Shown: positions 35,269-47,412, numbered from the stretch's first letter. The stretch: DNA of 64,000 nt from Acephala macrosclerotiorum (GCA_014904845.1 MU119320.1:62001-126000), one strand, 5' to 3'. Notes: generated by a model not told the origin, from the letters alone. Numbers and translations are program-made.

Positions 35269-36128
35269 ATAGCCAGTGTTTTTCTGGGAGTTTAGGTAAA
35301 GCTAAGAGATTGAGATCCCTGCCAAAGGCCCAGGGGTTTGTGTACATTGTATTGGTTTGGCGTTTGGGAAGAGAGGTGAATGGGTGAATTCGTGGGCGGT
35401 TGTAATGATTGGTGATATCCCTTGAGTTGATTGCTTGGGCTCAATTGAAATGTTATTGTCACGTCAACATCAATTCAGTGTCTATTCGCAAGATATGATT
35501 TCTATCATTTTCTTTAGTAGAAGAATGCGTAGTGCGCATGCTTTACCAAATCCCTAGGCCCGATGTGCGACCCGCACTCTCATTCTCAACACTTCTCAAA
35601 TCTACTATCTTTATTTTGAAGGTTCGATACGTCTGAGATATTGTAGGGACGTTCGCCTACATCTATTCTTCTCGTTTCTGGTAGCTTTGAAATCGTCGAT
35701 TATCGTCGATTATCGTTCCTGCTTGTCACTCAACCCCGGTTGGTAGCTTCGAAGATAATCCACGAATTCTTGTTGTTGCTTCTTTTTGTTATTACGATTG
35801 TAGTACGCATCGGCAACATAACTACAAATAATCCTCTCTTACAGGCTTAGAGTCAGCTTAGCCAATCTAGCTCGATGCGCGCGACCGAACTCAACATAGT
35901 CTCCTTTGAATCCTGCTTTGCAAGCGTTTAAGAATTTTCGGAGGGGATTGAAAGAGCATCAATTGGAGGTATGGTATCGAGGATACAAGGGATCGCTGAA
36001 TCCCATACTTCCGGTACTGAAATTTTTCAATTGATACTTTAAATGATTGTTGTGCAAAAGTCTCGAATATGAATCAGGCTGGTGAAAGTGTATCGAAGCC
36101 CCGCGGTGAAAATGTTCCCGCAAATGAT
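35269..36128. other. intergenic, no supported gene
   Basis: No gene is seen. A short direct repeat TCGTCGATTATCGTCGATTATCG occurs at about 35693 as overlapping 11-bp units. Confidence 0.45.
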
Positions 36129-36539
36129 TAGGCTGCGCACGAGGCCCCTATGGGGTAGGGTTTCAAGATTTTCCCCCACCCACGGGGTCCCTATAAGTGA
36201 GGATATATTATTCTTCTACCTATAAGTCCCCCTATAGGTTTTGTGGGGGCCCTATAGAATGCTAAGATTTGCTTAAAGGTATAAAAATAAAATTTTATGT
36301 ACATTATTAAAAAAAATCTTTATAATAATAAAATTTTATATAAAAAACTTTATACGAAAAATAACCTTTATATTTATGAAATATATTTTTATGTGGGGTC
36401 CTATAGGGCCCCGTGGAGGAAGTATGAAAAAAAAAACCTACCTATAGGGGGCTCTCACAAAAATACCTACTTAAAACTACTTTATAAAGCGGGGGGGAAA
36501 TTGGGTTTTATCCCCCATGGGTTTTTCGCGCGCAGCTTA
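36129..36539. mobile_element. second MITE of the TAGGCTGC family (411 bp)
   Basis: The left end is TAGGCTGCGCACGAGGCCCC and the right end (reverse complement) TAAGCTGCGCGCGAAAAACC, continuing into CCATGGGG-type sequence on both sides. It is flanked by a nearly perfect 8-bp duplication: CAAATGAT at 36121-36128 and CAAACGAT at 36540-36547 (7 of 8). The termini match those of the 20223 element. The interior is different and very AT-rich, with repeated CCTATA(G/A)GGG-like blocks. It has no coding capacity. Confidence 0.8.
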
Positions 36540-36547
36540 CAAACGAT

Positions 36548-37174
36548 GAACAATGCTATCTCTTATTAAGCCTTTGTTCATAATATAAGGAATACATTGG
36601 GCTTGATGGCAATTGACAAAGATATGAATGTATGAATATAAATTGAACCAAGAACTAAAAGGACAATAAACCATTGGACTCGAGGGACAAAGAGGAACGC
36701 GGGGTGATCGAGACGCATTGGGGGATTTGGAAACAATTACAATGCCACCACTTAGCGTACTCCGAATTTGATTTGAACATCTACTAACATGACAAGACCA
36801 AACATATAGACTGTGGATACAGGAGAGACTCCGCTCAACGATTGAACAGTGTGACAATCCTGCGAGGAGGGGCAAATGTCCCTTTAATGAGTATAGTATT
36901 GAAAACTGATGGTCTTTTATCAAAGTCAGAGATAGCTAACATTGACGTCAGCACTCGCATAATCTGGGCTTAATCGTGGAGTTCCTGTGTTTTCGAGATA
37001 TTCTCAAGCTTGTGAAGTTCCCTTGATGAAGGACACTGAGGGGCATCCAGGGGCTTGGCGATTATCACTAAACCCCATCAATACACCGCCCACGATAAGC
37101 GGCAGAAAACTTTCCAATCTTCGAAAATTCCATCTTCATCGCAAGACGATCTTCTCACACCTCACACACACACA
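36548..37174. other. intergenic, promoter of the ESF1 gene
   Basis: Between the MITE and the ESF1 gene. The frame of ESF1 is open 40 codons upstream of its ATG but has no earlier start codon. A minus frame at 36537-36923 overlaps the MITE end and looks random. Confidence 0.4.
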
Positions 37175-39253
37175 ATGCCGAAACAAAAGGCCCCTAAAGG
37201 CGCCTCTGCCTCGACAGAGATCAACGACCCCCGATTCTCGAACTTCACAACCGACCCACGATTCCGCCTTCCTTCGAAGAAACATACAAAGACGAAGCTC
37301 GACAGTCGGTTCTCGCGCATGCTCAAGGATGATGATTTTTCCAAATCTGCGAAGGTTGATAGGTACGGCAGGAAGTTGAACAGCGATTCGAAAAAGAAAG
37401 CATTGGAGCGATTATACGAACCAGAAGAGGAAGGCGGGGGAGGGGATGAAGAAGCAGAAGTAGAGGTCGAGGATGACGATGTGGTGGAGAAGGAATTGAT
37501 AAAGGCAGAGGGCTATGATCCTGCACGTGGTGGCGGATTCTCGAGTTCAGAAGACGACGAGGACGAAGAGGATGGTGGGGTGGAGGTTGAGGAGGTTGAA
37601 GAGGAATTCCCGGATATGCAAGCTGAATCTGCAGCCGTGGAGATGGGAGAGGTGAGCTCGAGGTTTGCGGTTGTGAATCTGGATTGGGATCATATTCGGT
37701 CCGTGGATCTTATGGCCGTATTCTCAAGCTTTGTACGACCGGGTGGAAAAATTCAAAAGATCTCGATATACCCCAGCGAGTTCGGAAAGGAGAGGATGGA
37801 GAGGGAAGAATTGGAAGGTCCACCGAAGGAGATTTTTGCTAGGAAGGACGAGGAGGCAGAAGAAGAGGATTCGGAGGATGACAGCGAGGACGAGGCTGAA
37901 TTGGAAGAGAAAATCAAGAAGGATCTACAAAAGGCAGATGATGGGCAGGAATTCGACGGTGCCGCTCTGCGACAATACCAGCTGGAACGTTTACGATATT
38001 ACTATGCTGTGGTGGTTTGCACGGACAATGATACGGCGCAGAAGATTTACGAAGCTACAGACGGTACAGAATATCTCTCTTCTGCGAACTTCTTTGACCT
38101 ACGATTCATTCCCGACGGTACAGAGTTCGACGACAAGCCTAGAGATGAGTGCGAGGGTACGCCAGCAGGATACAGACCTACAGAATTCGTCACGGATGCT
38201 TTGCAGCACTCGAAAGTCAAGCTCACTTGGGACACAAACCCAGAAGATGCGGTGAGGAAAGATGCCATCAATCGGGCGTTCAGTGGAAGTCGAGCAGAGA
38301 TTGGAGAAAATGATCTACGAGCATACTTGGGCAGCGATTCGGAAGAGGACGAGGAAGAAGAGGAAGCCCCCGAGGCTGACGCATCCAAGCTTTCAAAGAA
38401 GGAGCTGGCAAGACAAAAGATGCGAGCAGCGTTGGGACTGGCAGACGAGCCTGCGAAGCCATCAAAGAAGAGTTCTGGTCCTGTGGGGGATATGGAAATC
38501 ACATTCACAGGTGGTCTTACATCTACGGAAAAAGGCAACGTGTTTGAGAACGACCCAGATCTAGCCATGGAAACTACGGCCGAAAGATATATTCGTATGG
38601 AGAAGGAGAGAAAAGCGCGGAGAAAGGAGAGAGCAAAGGCGAAGAGAGAAGGTCGCGACCCAGATGCCACTGCCGAAAAGGATGAGGATGCCGGAGAGAA
38701 GGAGGACCTCGGATTCGACGATCCATTCTTCGCGACAGACGAAGCTGTGAAGGAGAAGGCTTCGAAATCGCTGCGAAAGGAGGACGGGTTGAAGAAGAAG
38801 GCAGCAAAGGCTGCTGAAGCAGCGGAGAAGGAATCACACCGCGCAGAGCTCGAACTTCTTATGGCAGACAACGGCACTGAGGCCTCTGCTAACATTGATC
38901 ATTTTGACATCAACGAAATTGCTCGTGCCGAGAAAGCGAAAAAGAAGAAAGGCAAGAAAGCTAAGGAGATCGAGACAGGAAAGAGAGGTGGTCTTCAAGA
39001 AGGATTCGAGATGGATGTTGGCGACAGTCGGTTCAGCAAGTTGTTTGAGAGCCATGAGTTTGCGATTGATCCAAGTAATCCTAAGTTCAAGGGGACAGAG
39101 GGTATGAAGAAGTTGCTTGAGGAGGGCAGGAAGAAGAGAAAAGTTGGGGATGATGAGGATGTTGAGGAGAAGAAGAGCAAAAAGCGGAAAGAAGGGGGGA
39201 AAGGAGAGTTGAGTGGCTTGGTGCAGAAGCTGAAGAAGAAGGCGAAAAGATAG
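37175..39253 (+). CDS. ESF1: ESF1-type pre-rRNA processing protein
   Basis: A single exon of 692 residues from MPKQKAPKGASAS. It shows the family order: a basic N-terminus with INDPRFSNFTTDPRFRLP, acidic low-complexity tracts, and an RRM-like region (about 165-345) beginning SSRFAVVNLDWDHIRSVDLM, with PGGKIQKISIYPSEFGKERM. A long charged, Lys/Glu-rich stretch follows, and the C-terminal NUC153 motif (DSRFSKLFESHEFAIDPSNP) lies close to the end. In yeast, Esf1 is a nucleolar protein needed for early 18S rRNA processing. Length and domain order fit the family and all parts appear intact. Confidence 0.93.
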   Translation: MPKQKAPKGASASTEINDPRFSNFTTDPRFRLPSKKHTKTKLDSRFSRMLKDDDFSKSAKVDRYGRKLNSDSKKKALERLYEPEEEGGGGDEEAEVEVEDDDVVEKELIKAEGYDPARGGGFSSSEDDEDEEDGGVEVEEVEEEFPDMQAESAAVEMGEVSSRFAVVNLDWDHIRSVDLMAVFSSFVRPGGKIQKISIYPSEFGKERMEREELEGPPKEIFARKDEEAEEEDSEDDSEDEAELEEKIKKDLQKADDGQEFDGAALRQYQLERLRYYYAVVVCTDNDTAQKIYEATDGTEYLSSANFFDLRFIPDGTEFDDKPRDECEGTPAGYRPTEFVTDALQHSKVKLTWDTNPEDAVRKDAINRAFSGSRAEIGENDLRAYLGSDSEEDEEEEEAPEADASKLSKKELARQKMRAALGLADEPAKPSKKSSGPVGDMEITFTGGLTSTEKGNVFENDPDLAMETTAERYIRMEKERKARRKERAKAKREGRDPDATAEKDEDAGEKEDLGFDDPFFATDEAVKEKASKSLRKEDGLKKKAAKAAEAAEKESHRAELELLMADNGTEASANIDHFDINEIARAEKAKKKKGKKAKEIETGKRGGLQEGFEMDVGDSRFSKLFESHEFAIDPSNPKFKGTEGMKKLLEEGRKKRKVGDDEDVEEKKSKKRKEGGKGELSGLVQKLKKKAKR

Positions 39254-40539
39254 TGTTGCTCCCTGAAATGGATACAATGTACGTGAACCCAAAGCGTTTG
39301 CTTGAAGCCTTGACATTGAGACATGCTTTCCTGCGTGACGGTCACAGTTCTATCCGCATGCAGCTTGTTTCCTTCATGCATAACTTCAGAACAAAGCCGT
39401 GATAATTGCCATGTTTGAAAGCGTTTGCACATAGGTAACATTTCAGATCCATTGCAAGGGGTATTATTGCATTGTATGCATTTGTAAGAGGTAGCCTCTG
39501 GATATTAACCTCAAGATAGGAAATATTCTAAATATCCTTAACAAGTGTGAGACTTGGAAGTGGCGCCAAAATCAAGGTGATACTTTTTACTTAAGATCAC
39601 GTGCTATTGACTCGAAAACGCGATTGTGAAGTTTTATAAAAGGGTTTCCCAAGTATTATTCTTATATAAAAAGGTTTAAAACCCACAAGTATAATTCAAG
39701 GGTTATGCATTCAAAAATAGCATGAAAATGCATTACATTTGCCCATGTTTAAATCACGTGAAATATCTTTGGAAATTACATTTTATGCATTTCACAAAAT
39801 AAACTCTTAAGTTATAATTCCGGACTAGAATGTTTCCGCCTGAAAAATTCTTTACAAACGTGGGACAATGTAATCTACTTGGAAAAATGCATCGCCTTTA
39901 CCCATTTTCAATCACGTGAAACGCATGTTATCTTTTGAAATTCGTGCAATTTCATGCATTTTCCCAGAACACGCACCCCAGTTTGGGACATTTCCATCTT
40001 AGAAGTCCTCCCCCGGCGTCGGACATTCCAACGCCATACCAAAAGCCAAATGCAGCCTTCTTTGTCCAGAATGTCAAGCGATGTTTGCTCTCCTATTCCT
40101 ACCCGAGATTCCACGCCTCAAAATGCCAAAACCATCGAGTCCCACTCAACCTTTCTATGGGGATCCATGTAATTGACATTTGAGCATACTGTGGCTGCGT
40201 TCTGAAGCATCAAGTTTAAAATTCCATGCATTTCCATCAACTAACTGCAATCTAACCCCGTTTTGGCCTATAAGTGCTATTATACACCGATCAATCGCCC
40301 AGGCAGCAGGCAGATTGAGAGGTATTTGCATGGAAAATCGAGATGTCGCAATTATTCTGCTCACTGAAGCACTCCTCTGAGCACATCTCGATTGCTCCAT
40401 GAATTAAAGTCAGGGCAGAAAAACCAATGCTCCGCATCCATTAACGCCATCTATCCTCCAGTCCCAAAGCAATCAAATCCGTGCATTTTGCGCATCACCC
40501 CAATGTCCCACCAACGCCTGATCATTAGATATTAGCCCC
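39254..40539. other. intergenic between convergent genes, repeat-rich
   Basis: No gene is supported. It contains the CACGTG-bearing repeat pair at 39725-39964 and several GGACATT-type motifs (39985, 40020, 40500) like those in the introns of the next gene. The frames 39935-40183 and 39908-40114 overlap on opposite strands and look random. Confidence 0.45.
39725..39964. repeat. diverged direct repeat pair with CACGTG
   Basis: Copy 1 (39725-39801) and copy 2 (39882-39964) share, in order: AAAATGCAT, a TTTxCCCAT block, AATCACGTGAAA, a TTT(G)GAAATT block and an ATGCATTT end. They are separated by about 157 bp. A further TCACGTG lies at 39598. Confidence 0.6.
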
Positions 40540-43500
40540 TCAAAGCCCCTCATCCATCGGATCGCCGAAACCATCCTGCGCACCCGATCCTCCGTCCTCC
40601 TGCGGCTCATCATCGTAGTCAGCCTCAATGCTGATGATGTTGTCATCCGCATCAGTCTTGAGGAATCCGAATAGGTTTGCCAGTTGCTTGAGACTCAAGT
40701 TCGGTTGCTCGCGGTTGAATTCACCATCGCTTATAGCCTATACATCAGTCAGTTCATGATCCATCTCAGTGTCAAAACAAGCTAGGGAGAATAGAATGGG
40801 TTACAAACCTTCTCCAGATTCCGCAACTTATGAAGCTGCATAGTCATCATTCTCATGTCAACCGTATTACGAACAACCAGCCTAGTCATATACGTCTCCT
40901 TCTCCTGCCCAATGCGAAAGATTCGACCAAATGCTTGCTGCTCAACTGCATGATTCCACCAAAGATCAAGGGAGAAGCATCGATTGGCCCAGGGGAAATT
41001 GAGTCTATACACATTCACATTAGTCAGAAAACTGGACACACGAACTGTGATTTCCGCCCCGAAAATATCGGAAATCAATCATGAGCAATGCCGCCGTGTG
41101 ATGTCCAGAGCGGGGCGGCATATGTGAACGCGGAAAATGTCGAAATCATGAAAGGAGTCCGAAAGAATAGAGAAATGTGCGTACCCGAGACCTCCACATT
41201 TCAAACCAGCAATCAAGATTTTAATTTCCGAATCGTCACGGAACTTTCGGATGGCCATAGTGCGATGTTCCAATGTCGAATCTCCGGTCAGGTATAGAAA
41301 GCCCCAGCCCTCGGAGTCGCAGATTCGGCCGATGATACGAGCGAGGGTGCGGAATTGGACGTAGATTACTACCTACATGATGTGAGCATTGAAGCTGAGG
41401 ATTTGGGGACTTGATAGGATTTCGTTTGGAATTGTGAATTGTCGGTTCTGGATTTGGGACATTTCCGGCGTAAAAGTACGGAATCGAGTCCCGACTTTCC
41501 AGAATTTCCCGCACAAATTGAAAAAATGCGTACCTTGTCAAGGGGAGCTTCCACGAAGTTCCGCAGTAGAATGCTCTTCAATGCAGTGGTCTTGCTGCTT
41601 GGAGTCAAGGAGAACTCAGGGTCCCAATCAGACTTGGTAACCCAGGTGCTGTCGGTGGTAATAGGCTCGAATCCGAGTGCATCGCGGCCCTTGGAGTACT
41701 TGGATGTTGCCTGCTTGCCCTTCTTACTGCCGGAGACATTGCTGGAGTGAACGGAGTGGCGCTCATAGTCGTCGTCTTCGGAAATGCCAAGCTGACCGCG
41801 TCGAACGTGCTCTGTGCCTGTGAAGACTCGGTCACAGGAAGGGCAAGTCACATACTAGAGCTCTGGTCAGTCCGAATGTCTCAGAGATACCGGGGTGATG
41901 GGAAAGGGTAGTCTTGGGCTCACCTTATCGCCAGTACTGATGATGGTGGTCATATGGCCAGAGATACATTCCTCGCAGAAGATGTGACCACACTGCAAGT
42001 CCAGGGGTCAGTAGGACATTCAAAAGCTTTACAAAGGGAGGGTTAGCTCACGTCAGTTCTGACAGCAGCCATTGGCATATCAGCACAGATGCCACAAACC
42101 ACACGACGGAAGAGCTGCTCCTCGCTTAGGCTGCCCACGGCTCCATTGAAGTTGAAGTTGTGGCCGTATTCACCTCTACCAAATGGAAGCATCTCCTCGC
42201 CTTCTTCACTGCTGAAGTTATGAGGGGTCTTCGACTTGTCGGCTTGCTCAACCCACTGCGAGAGTGTCAGTTCTGAATGTCCCACAGAGGTTTGGTTGAT
42301 TCAAAGAGGCGGTTCCGGGCCAGGAATGGGATACGTACTGCCTTGCATTGCTCATAGAAAGGTCTAGTATCGCCCTTGAGCCTAGCCAACTTCCTCTGAA
42401 GCTCTTGAACATCCTCCAAAGTCCAGGACTCCTTGATGGTACGCTCAAGCATGAATGGATGACCGGTGCATTGGCGCAGACGGAGAAGTTGAACCATAAA
42501 AACGCCATAGTTTCGGCGAGCTGAGCCCTTGGCGAAGAAGGTATTGAGGTTGGATCGGAAACGGTTTTCAGTCTGCCAGAAAGTCAGTTTCTCGTTGTCC
42601 CAGAGATATCGGGGACATTCAAAATCCCAGAATGGAGGCCTGAATGAAAGGATTCAACACTCACGATACGGTAAATGATTTGCTCCTCTGGAGAGAATTG
42701 GACGTAGATGACTTCGGGGTGCGGCTTCGGCAGGGTAATGATAGGGCGGTTGAGAATCGTAGTCTTCATTGTCCGACGCATCATGGTATATGAGAGGAGG
42801 GTAGAGATACGACTGTAGGAGTCCTCGGCGTTGACATCGCAGAAGTATTTCTGGAAAACGGCCCAATCCATGGTGAAGTTGGCCTTCAGGAATCGGAGGT
42901 AGGGGAAGAGCCTGTTTTGAATGTCCCGTCAGCTGTGAGCGCTTTGAAAGGGCGCCATGAAAGGGATCAGGAGAACCATAGAGACAGCAAATCCGACGGA
43001 CCAGAATGCTATCCTGAATGTCCCACGCTTCCCAGAACATCCGAAAAGTAGAGGAAGGGAAAACTTACTCTTCAAGACGATTCAACAACGGCGTACCAGT
43101 AAGACACCATCTGTAAACAGACTTCAAGTTCTGACAAGCCAGACTAGTTCTCGCCGAATTGTTCTTGATAGCCTGTGCCTCATCAAGCACAACTCTGTAC
43201 CATTGAATACGGTGGAGATCACCCATGTCCTTCTTGGCCATCTCCCACCACTTCTCATACCCACCTTGCTGGATCTTCACTCGACCCTCGTTGTCGGGGT
43301 ATGGGAATTGCTTCATGACCTCATTGTAAGAAGTAACGACGATATGGCAGTCGGCAAGAACCTCTTGGGGGAGCTTGGCAGATGTCTTGTAGTGGATGAC
43401 CTTGGGGAAGATGTGTTGGTGGGTATGATGGCGGATTTCGTCGATCCATTGGTCAATGACCCCAGCTGGAACAACAATTAGGGTGGCCTTCGTACCGCGC

Positions 43501-45982
43501 TTGATGTCAACTGTGGAAGAAAAGGTTAGCATATGTCATACCACTGTCATTTTGAATGTCTCGGGGGTTTTAGGACTTTCAAAATCACAATTCGAGAGAG
43601 GAGAAGGAAACTCACGACCACCAGGAGGGTTGCCAACCATGCATGCCAGCATCTGAACGGTCTTGCCAAGGCCCATAGAATCCGCCAATAGTCCACCATT
43701 GGGTGGTTGAGAAGACAACTCTCTCTGAACCATCCACTGAGCGCCAAGGAGTTGATGATGATAGAGAGTACTCTTCATACCCTTGATCAACCACTTGCCA
43801 TCCTGAGCCTTGCATTTAGCGTATCCGAAGCTACGTGATGCTTCCTTCAGCTTCTTCTTGTCATCTCTAGCAGCTCTCTTACTTACACCAGTGCCATCAT
43901 CGGGGATATTTGCGAAGAGTTGCTGGAACTGAGTGTCCTTGGTCATCTTACCATGCAGTTCTGGCTCACCCGGTTGGTCGAATATAGGGTTGAGGATGCG
44001 GTCTTGAATGGGGTCATTCATCATAAGACTCTCGAGGATCATACGTCCAACAGGATCCTCGCCGTTGAATGATCGAAAGTTGTTCGAGAGAAGTGAAGGT
44101 CCATTCTTGACAAGACCCTTCTTGCCCTTGCCCTTGCCATTCTTCTTCTCCTTGGTCTTGGCTCGAGTCTTTGCGGCAGCCTTGGTGCCTTTGGACTTGG
44201 GTGCTGGGAGTGAAGGACGTCCACGCTTGGCTAAATGTTAGCGAAGTTACACAAAGAAAATGTCGTCTGAAGTTGTGTGAGAGTTCCGACGATTAAAATC
44301 AAAGAATGCGCAGCAAAGATGCGAACGGAGAAAAGTCGAGGTGTGCACATACCTTCTTGCTAGCCTTGCCACGCTCTTTCTCGCGTCTCTGCTGCTCTTC
44401 TTGCTCAATGACCTCTCTGGCATTCCTGGCGCGACGCTTTCTGGGCTTGCCAGACTTGGTGAATCCGAGGTTTGGCTGAGTTGAGGAACCCTCGCCAGCA
44501 TCAACTCCACCACCACCGAGTTCCTGCTGCAGCATACGACTGAATGCAGCCTCATTGTCGATGCCAAAGTCGTCAAAATTATCATCTTCGTCCACATCAG
44601 AGCCTAGGGCCTCGGGGCCGGGTTGATTGCGGCGGTGTCGACGAATGACATCGTCTCGAGACTCGGGGACAAAGAGTTGGTTTCTCTCATTAGCTGCGAT
44701 GTGATGTCGGGGTTGGGCTCGAGCACGAATGAGACGTTCCTTGACTTCCAGCTGCTTCTTGAGCTTGAATAGTTGCATGGTTTCGACGCTGCTGAGAACT
44801 CCACAGTTGCTTGCCTATAGCCGATCTCCGTGTCAGCATTTCGAGTTCAAGCATTGCAAAATGTCCCAGGAGCCTCGGGATACTAGAGCTTCTGAAGAGG
44901 GGGGGTTGGCTTACCTGCTTCTTCTGCAAAGCGGCAATGCTAGCCTTCATCTCCTCGTAATCCTCGTCAACATCGTCATCCTGATCCATCCAAGATTGGT
45001 CCTCATCAGCAACCCCAAGAGCAGCATCAACCTGCATGGGGTCCTCTCTGCCCACACTATGAGGATCAGGGGAGACGAGCTCTACTTGCTTGCCTTTGCC
45101 CTTGTTGTTAGTGCTACTGCCTTCAGATTGAGGTGGGTTCTCTCTCCCACCAGAAGTGCTACCACCAGCAGCATTTGGAAGGGCATTGACAACACTATTA
45201 GAAAGACCGACAAGGCCACTTGAAGGACCATTGTCAGCACCTCGACGAGCAATCATAGCTCTCTGTTGAGCCAGGACTGAGTGGATGTCTGCCTTTTTCT
45301 TTGGCGGTGGTGTGACAGGAGCAGGAGCATCACGAGGCTCTGACTTGATAAAGACAACATCCTCCTGTGGGGCAACATACTGATACTGTTGCCACTTGCG
45401 TTGTGCTTGGGCAGGCGCACGAGTTGGCTCAATGATCATGATGTCGTCGTCATCGTCATCGCTATCAGCAACCTCTAAGGCAGCTTGTTGATGGATGAGT
45501 TCTTCAACAAGAGGTGACGAATTGCTAGGAGGTTGGACACTCATGTCTTGATAGGGGATGGAAGGTGAAGGGAGGTCTTTGTCGGCTGGAGGTGAGGTGA
45601 AGGGATCTTGACATGCGCCTACAGTGCCTGATGAATGTTGAGCTTGAGGTTGCGTCCAAGGTTGAACAGAACCATGTCGAGGCTCAGCGGTGTATGGGTC
45701 GACGGCTTCCTCACTTTCATTCTTGAGACTTGATTGTCGAACTTGGAATGAAGTGGAGGCCGAAGCATCACCAACTTGAGGCTGCGAGGCGTGTGAAGAA
45801 GAATGGGACATCTTAGCTTCACTGTGCTCGATTGAAGGTATGAGGTTGTCAGGAGCCGGTGTCGAAACGTCGTCCATGAAGGCGTCCTCGGCGTGTTCAC
45901 GACGCTCTCGAGCTCGAAGGTGAGCATCAGGAGATTGGCTATTTTCTGTGAAGTCGTCGAAGTCTTCGTAAAAGTCCTTCAT
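40540..45982 (-). CDS. SNF2-family ATPase with embedded RING finger (Rad5/Rad16/Uls1 group)
   Basis: Twelve exons: complement(join(40540..40737, 40809..41004, 41185..41372, 41534..41854, 41924..41992, 42052..42255, 42339..42572, 42665..42911, 43069..43510, 43616..44230, 44353..44814, 44915..45982)), about 1,414 residues. All junctions keep frame except the second intron, where GTATGT/TTTAG leaves a one-base mismatch; a nearby GTGCAC donor would fix it. The start is MKDFYEDFDDF. The first 550 residues are disordered and acidic. Then come the Walker A GGLLADSMGLGKT, the DEAQ box VVLDEAQAIKN, a TGTPLLNRLEE motif and a C3HC4 RING (CGICADMP...CGHIFCEECI...CPSC). The helicase C lobe ends with QQAFGRIFRIGQEKE. 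Such proteins combine DNA translocation with ubiquitin/SUMO-linked functions in repair or silencing. Introns carry a recurrent motif (see findings). Confidence 0.9.
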
Positions 45983-46239
45983 GGTTGCAGCTGGTCTTGA
46001 AGGTGGAGTGTCCAAGGTGAAGGTTCTAAGAATGGTTGATTTGCGCAGCGTTGATGGAGCTGTATTTATGTGAACCTGTATGAGGTTGAAGACTTATTGA
46101 AGTATGGAAGAAGGTAAAAAGTAGAAGGTTAAAGAAATAGTTGCAAGGAAGATGGAGATGGAGGTCGAGGAGGGTATAAATAAACAGCTTAGCGCCTCGC
46201 TTAGGGGCGAAGACATCAAAGAGGGCGAGGCTATAGGGC

Positions 46240-46820
46240 TGTTGGCCCGATTTGGAAGGCACTACTCTGGGAGAGGGGGCAAATGCAGTCAATGCTTGAA
46301 TGTCCGTCCTAGAACTGTAACGATGGCGCTAAAATGTGCTGTCCTGATCACGGGCAATGGCTTTTGTTTGCAAAAGTCAAAAGTGAAAAAGTGAAAGTAA
46401 ATTAAGCTTTGAGAGAGGTAAATGTCAAAGCTAGAGAAGGAGGGCAGGTAAAGACTTTGGTGTCTCACTTAAGTGATCATAGAGGATAAGGAGGCTACGA
46501 GGCACTTGGCCAAATTCAAAAGGAACTGGGGAAAATATAGAGGATGTTTAAATATCAAGTGTGCAATAGTAATAATAAAACTGAAATGTGCTGTCCAAAT
46601 CGTGGACAATGAGTTCGGGCTCCAGTTATGAAGGTAACAGAAGGTAAAAAGTCGAAAGTGAGAAGGCAAAAAACATACTAATAGCCTGATATGGAAGGCA
46701 TAACTTGGGAAATCTGGTAATTGAAAAGAATGTCCGTTACATGATAGTGACAATAGTTCTGAATTGTACTGTGCAAAGCAGGGACTTTGGAAATGTATAC
46801 TTGCAAAAAGCTGAAAATGT
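46240..46820. repeat. three diverged direct repeats upstream of the SNF2-RING gene
   Basis: Copies at about 46240-46400, 46495-46650 and 46683-46820 share GGAAGGCA(C/T)-, GAATGTCCGT-, CTGAA(A/T)TGT(G/A)CTGT- and GCAAAAAG/GTCAAA-type blocks in the same order. Divergence is strong. The region includes the promoter of the SNF2-RING gene. No gene is seen. Confidence 0.55.
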
Positions 46821-47412
46821 CAAACAATTAAGGAATGTAGAAAAAGGAATAAGCTCAAGAACCTGCAAGCCAAGAACTCACCAATCCCAAAACCGGTTCC
46901 ACCCTTTATTCACGGGCACGTCACGCACAATAACCGGACGAGAAATTCCGTAAAAGCGACGTGTTCATTTTTCTCTCAACTCACGCTTTTCTGATCGCTC
47001 AAATCGTTTCTTCGCTATCCACGCTGAATCCGAAAACATTGCAGACTCACTTCAACGCTGCTTGCTAAAACCGACCCATCTATCCAACGCCTATGAATTA
47101 ATGAAATGCGTCTCCGCTTCTGGAGAGGGCAGATTGCTGTTGCAGGATGATACTAAGGAACAAACATTACAAGATAGTAGATACAAGGAAATTGAAGCTT
47201 TCCTGAGGAGTGTATAATACAAGGAGATGTAGAGAGGTATTGTGAGATTCTGCATTTCTAAAGTGTGGATCGAGTATTTTCTCGGGCGGGACAATGTCTT
47301 CTTCGTCTCTTGCTGCCGACTCGAATCGACTTTGGGGATGAGGAGTGCCTTGGTCGAGACGCAGATATAGAAAATTGCGCTTCGTGCGCGGGAGGAGCCA
47401 TTTGCTCGAAGT

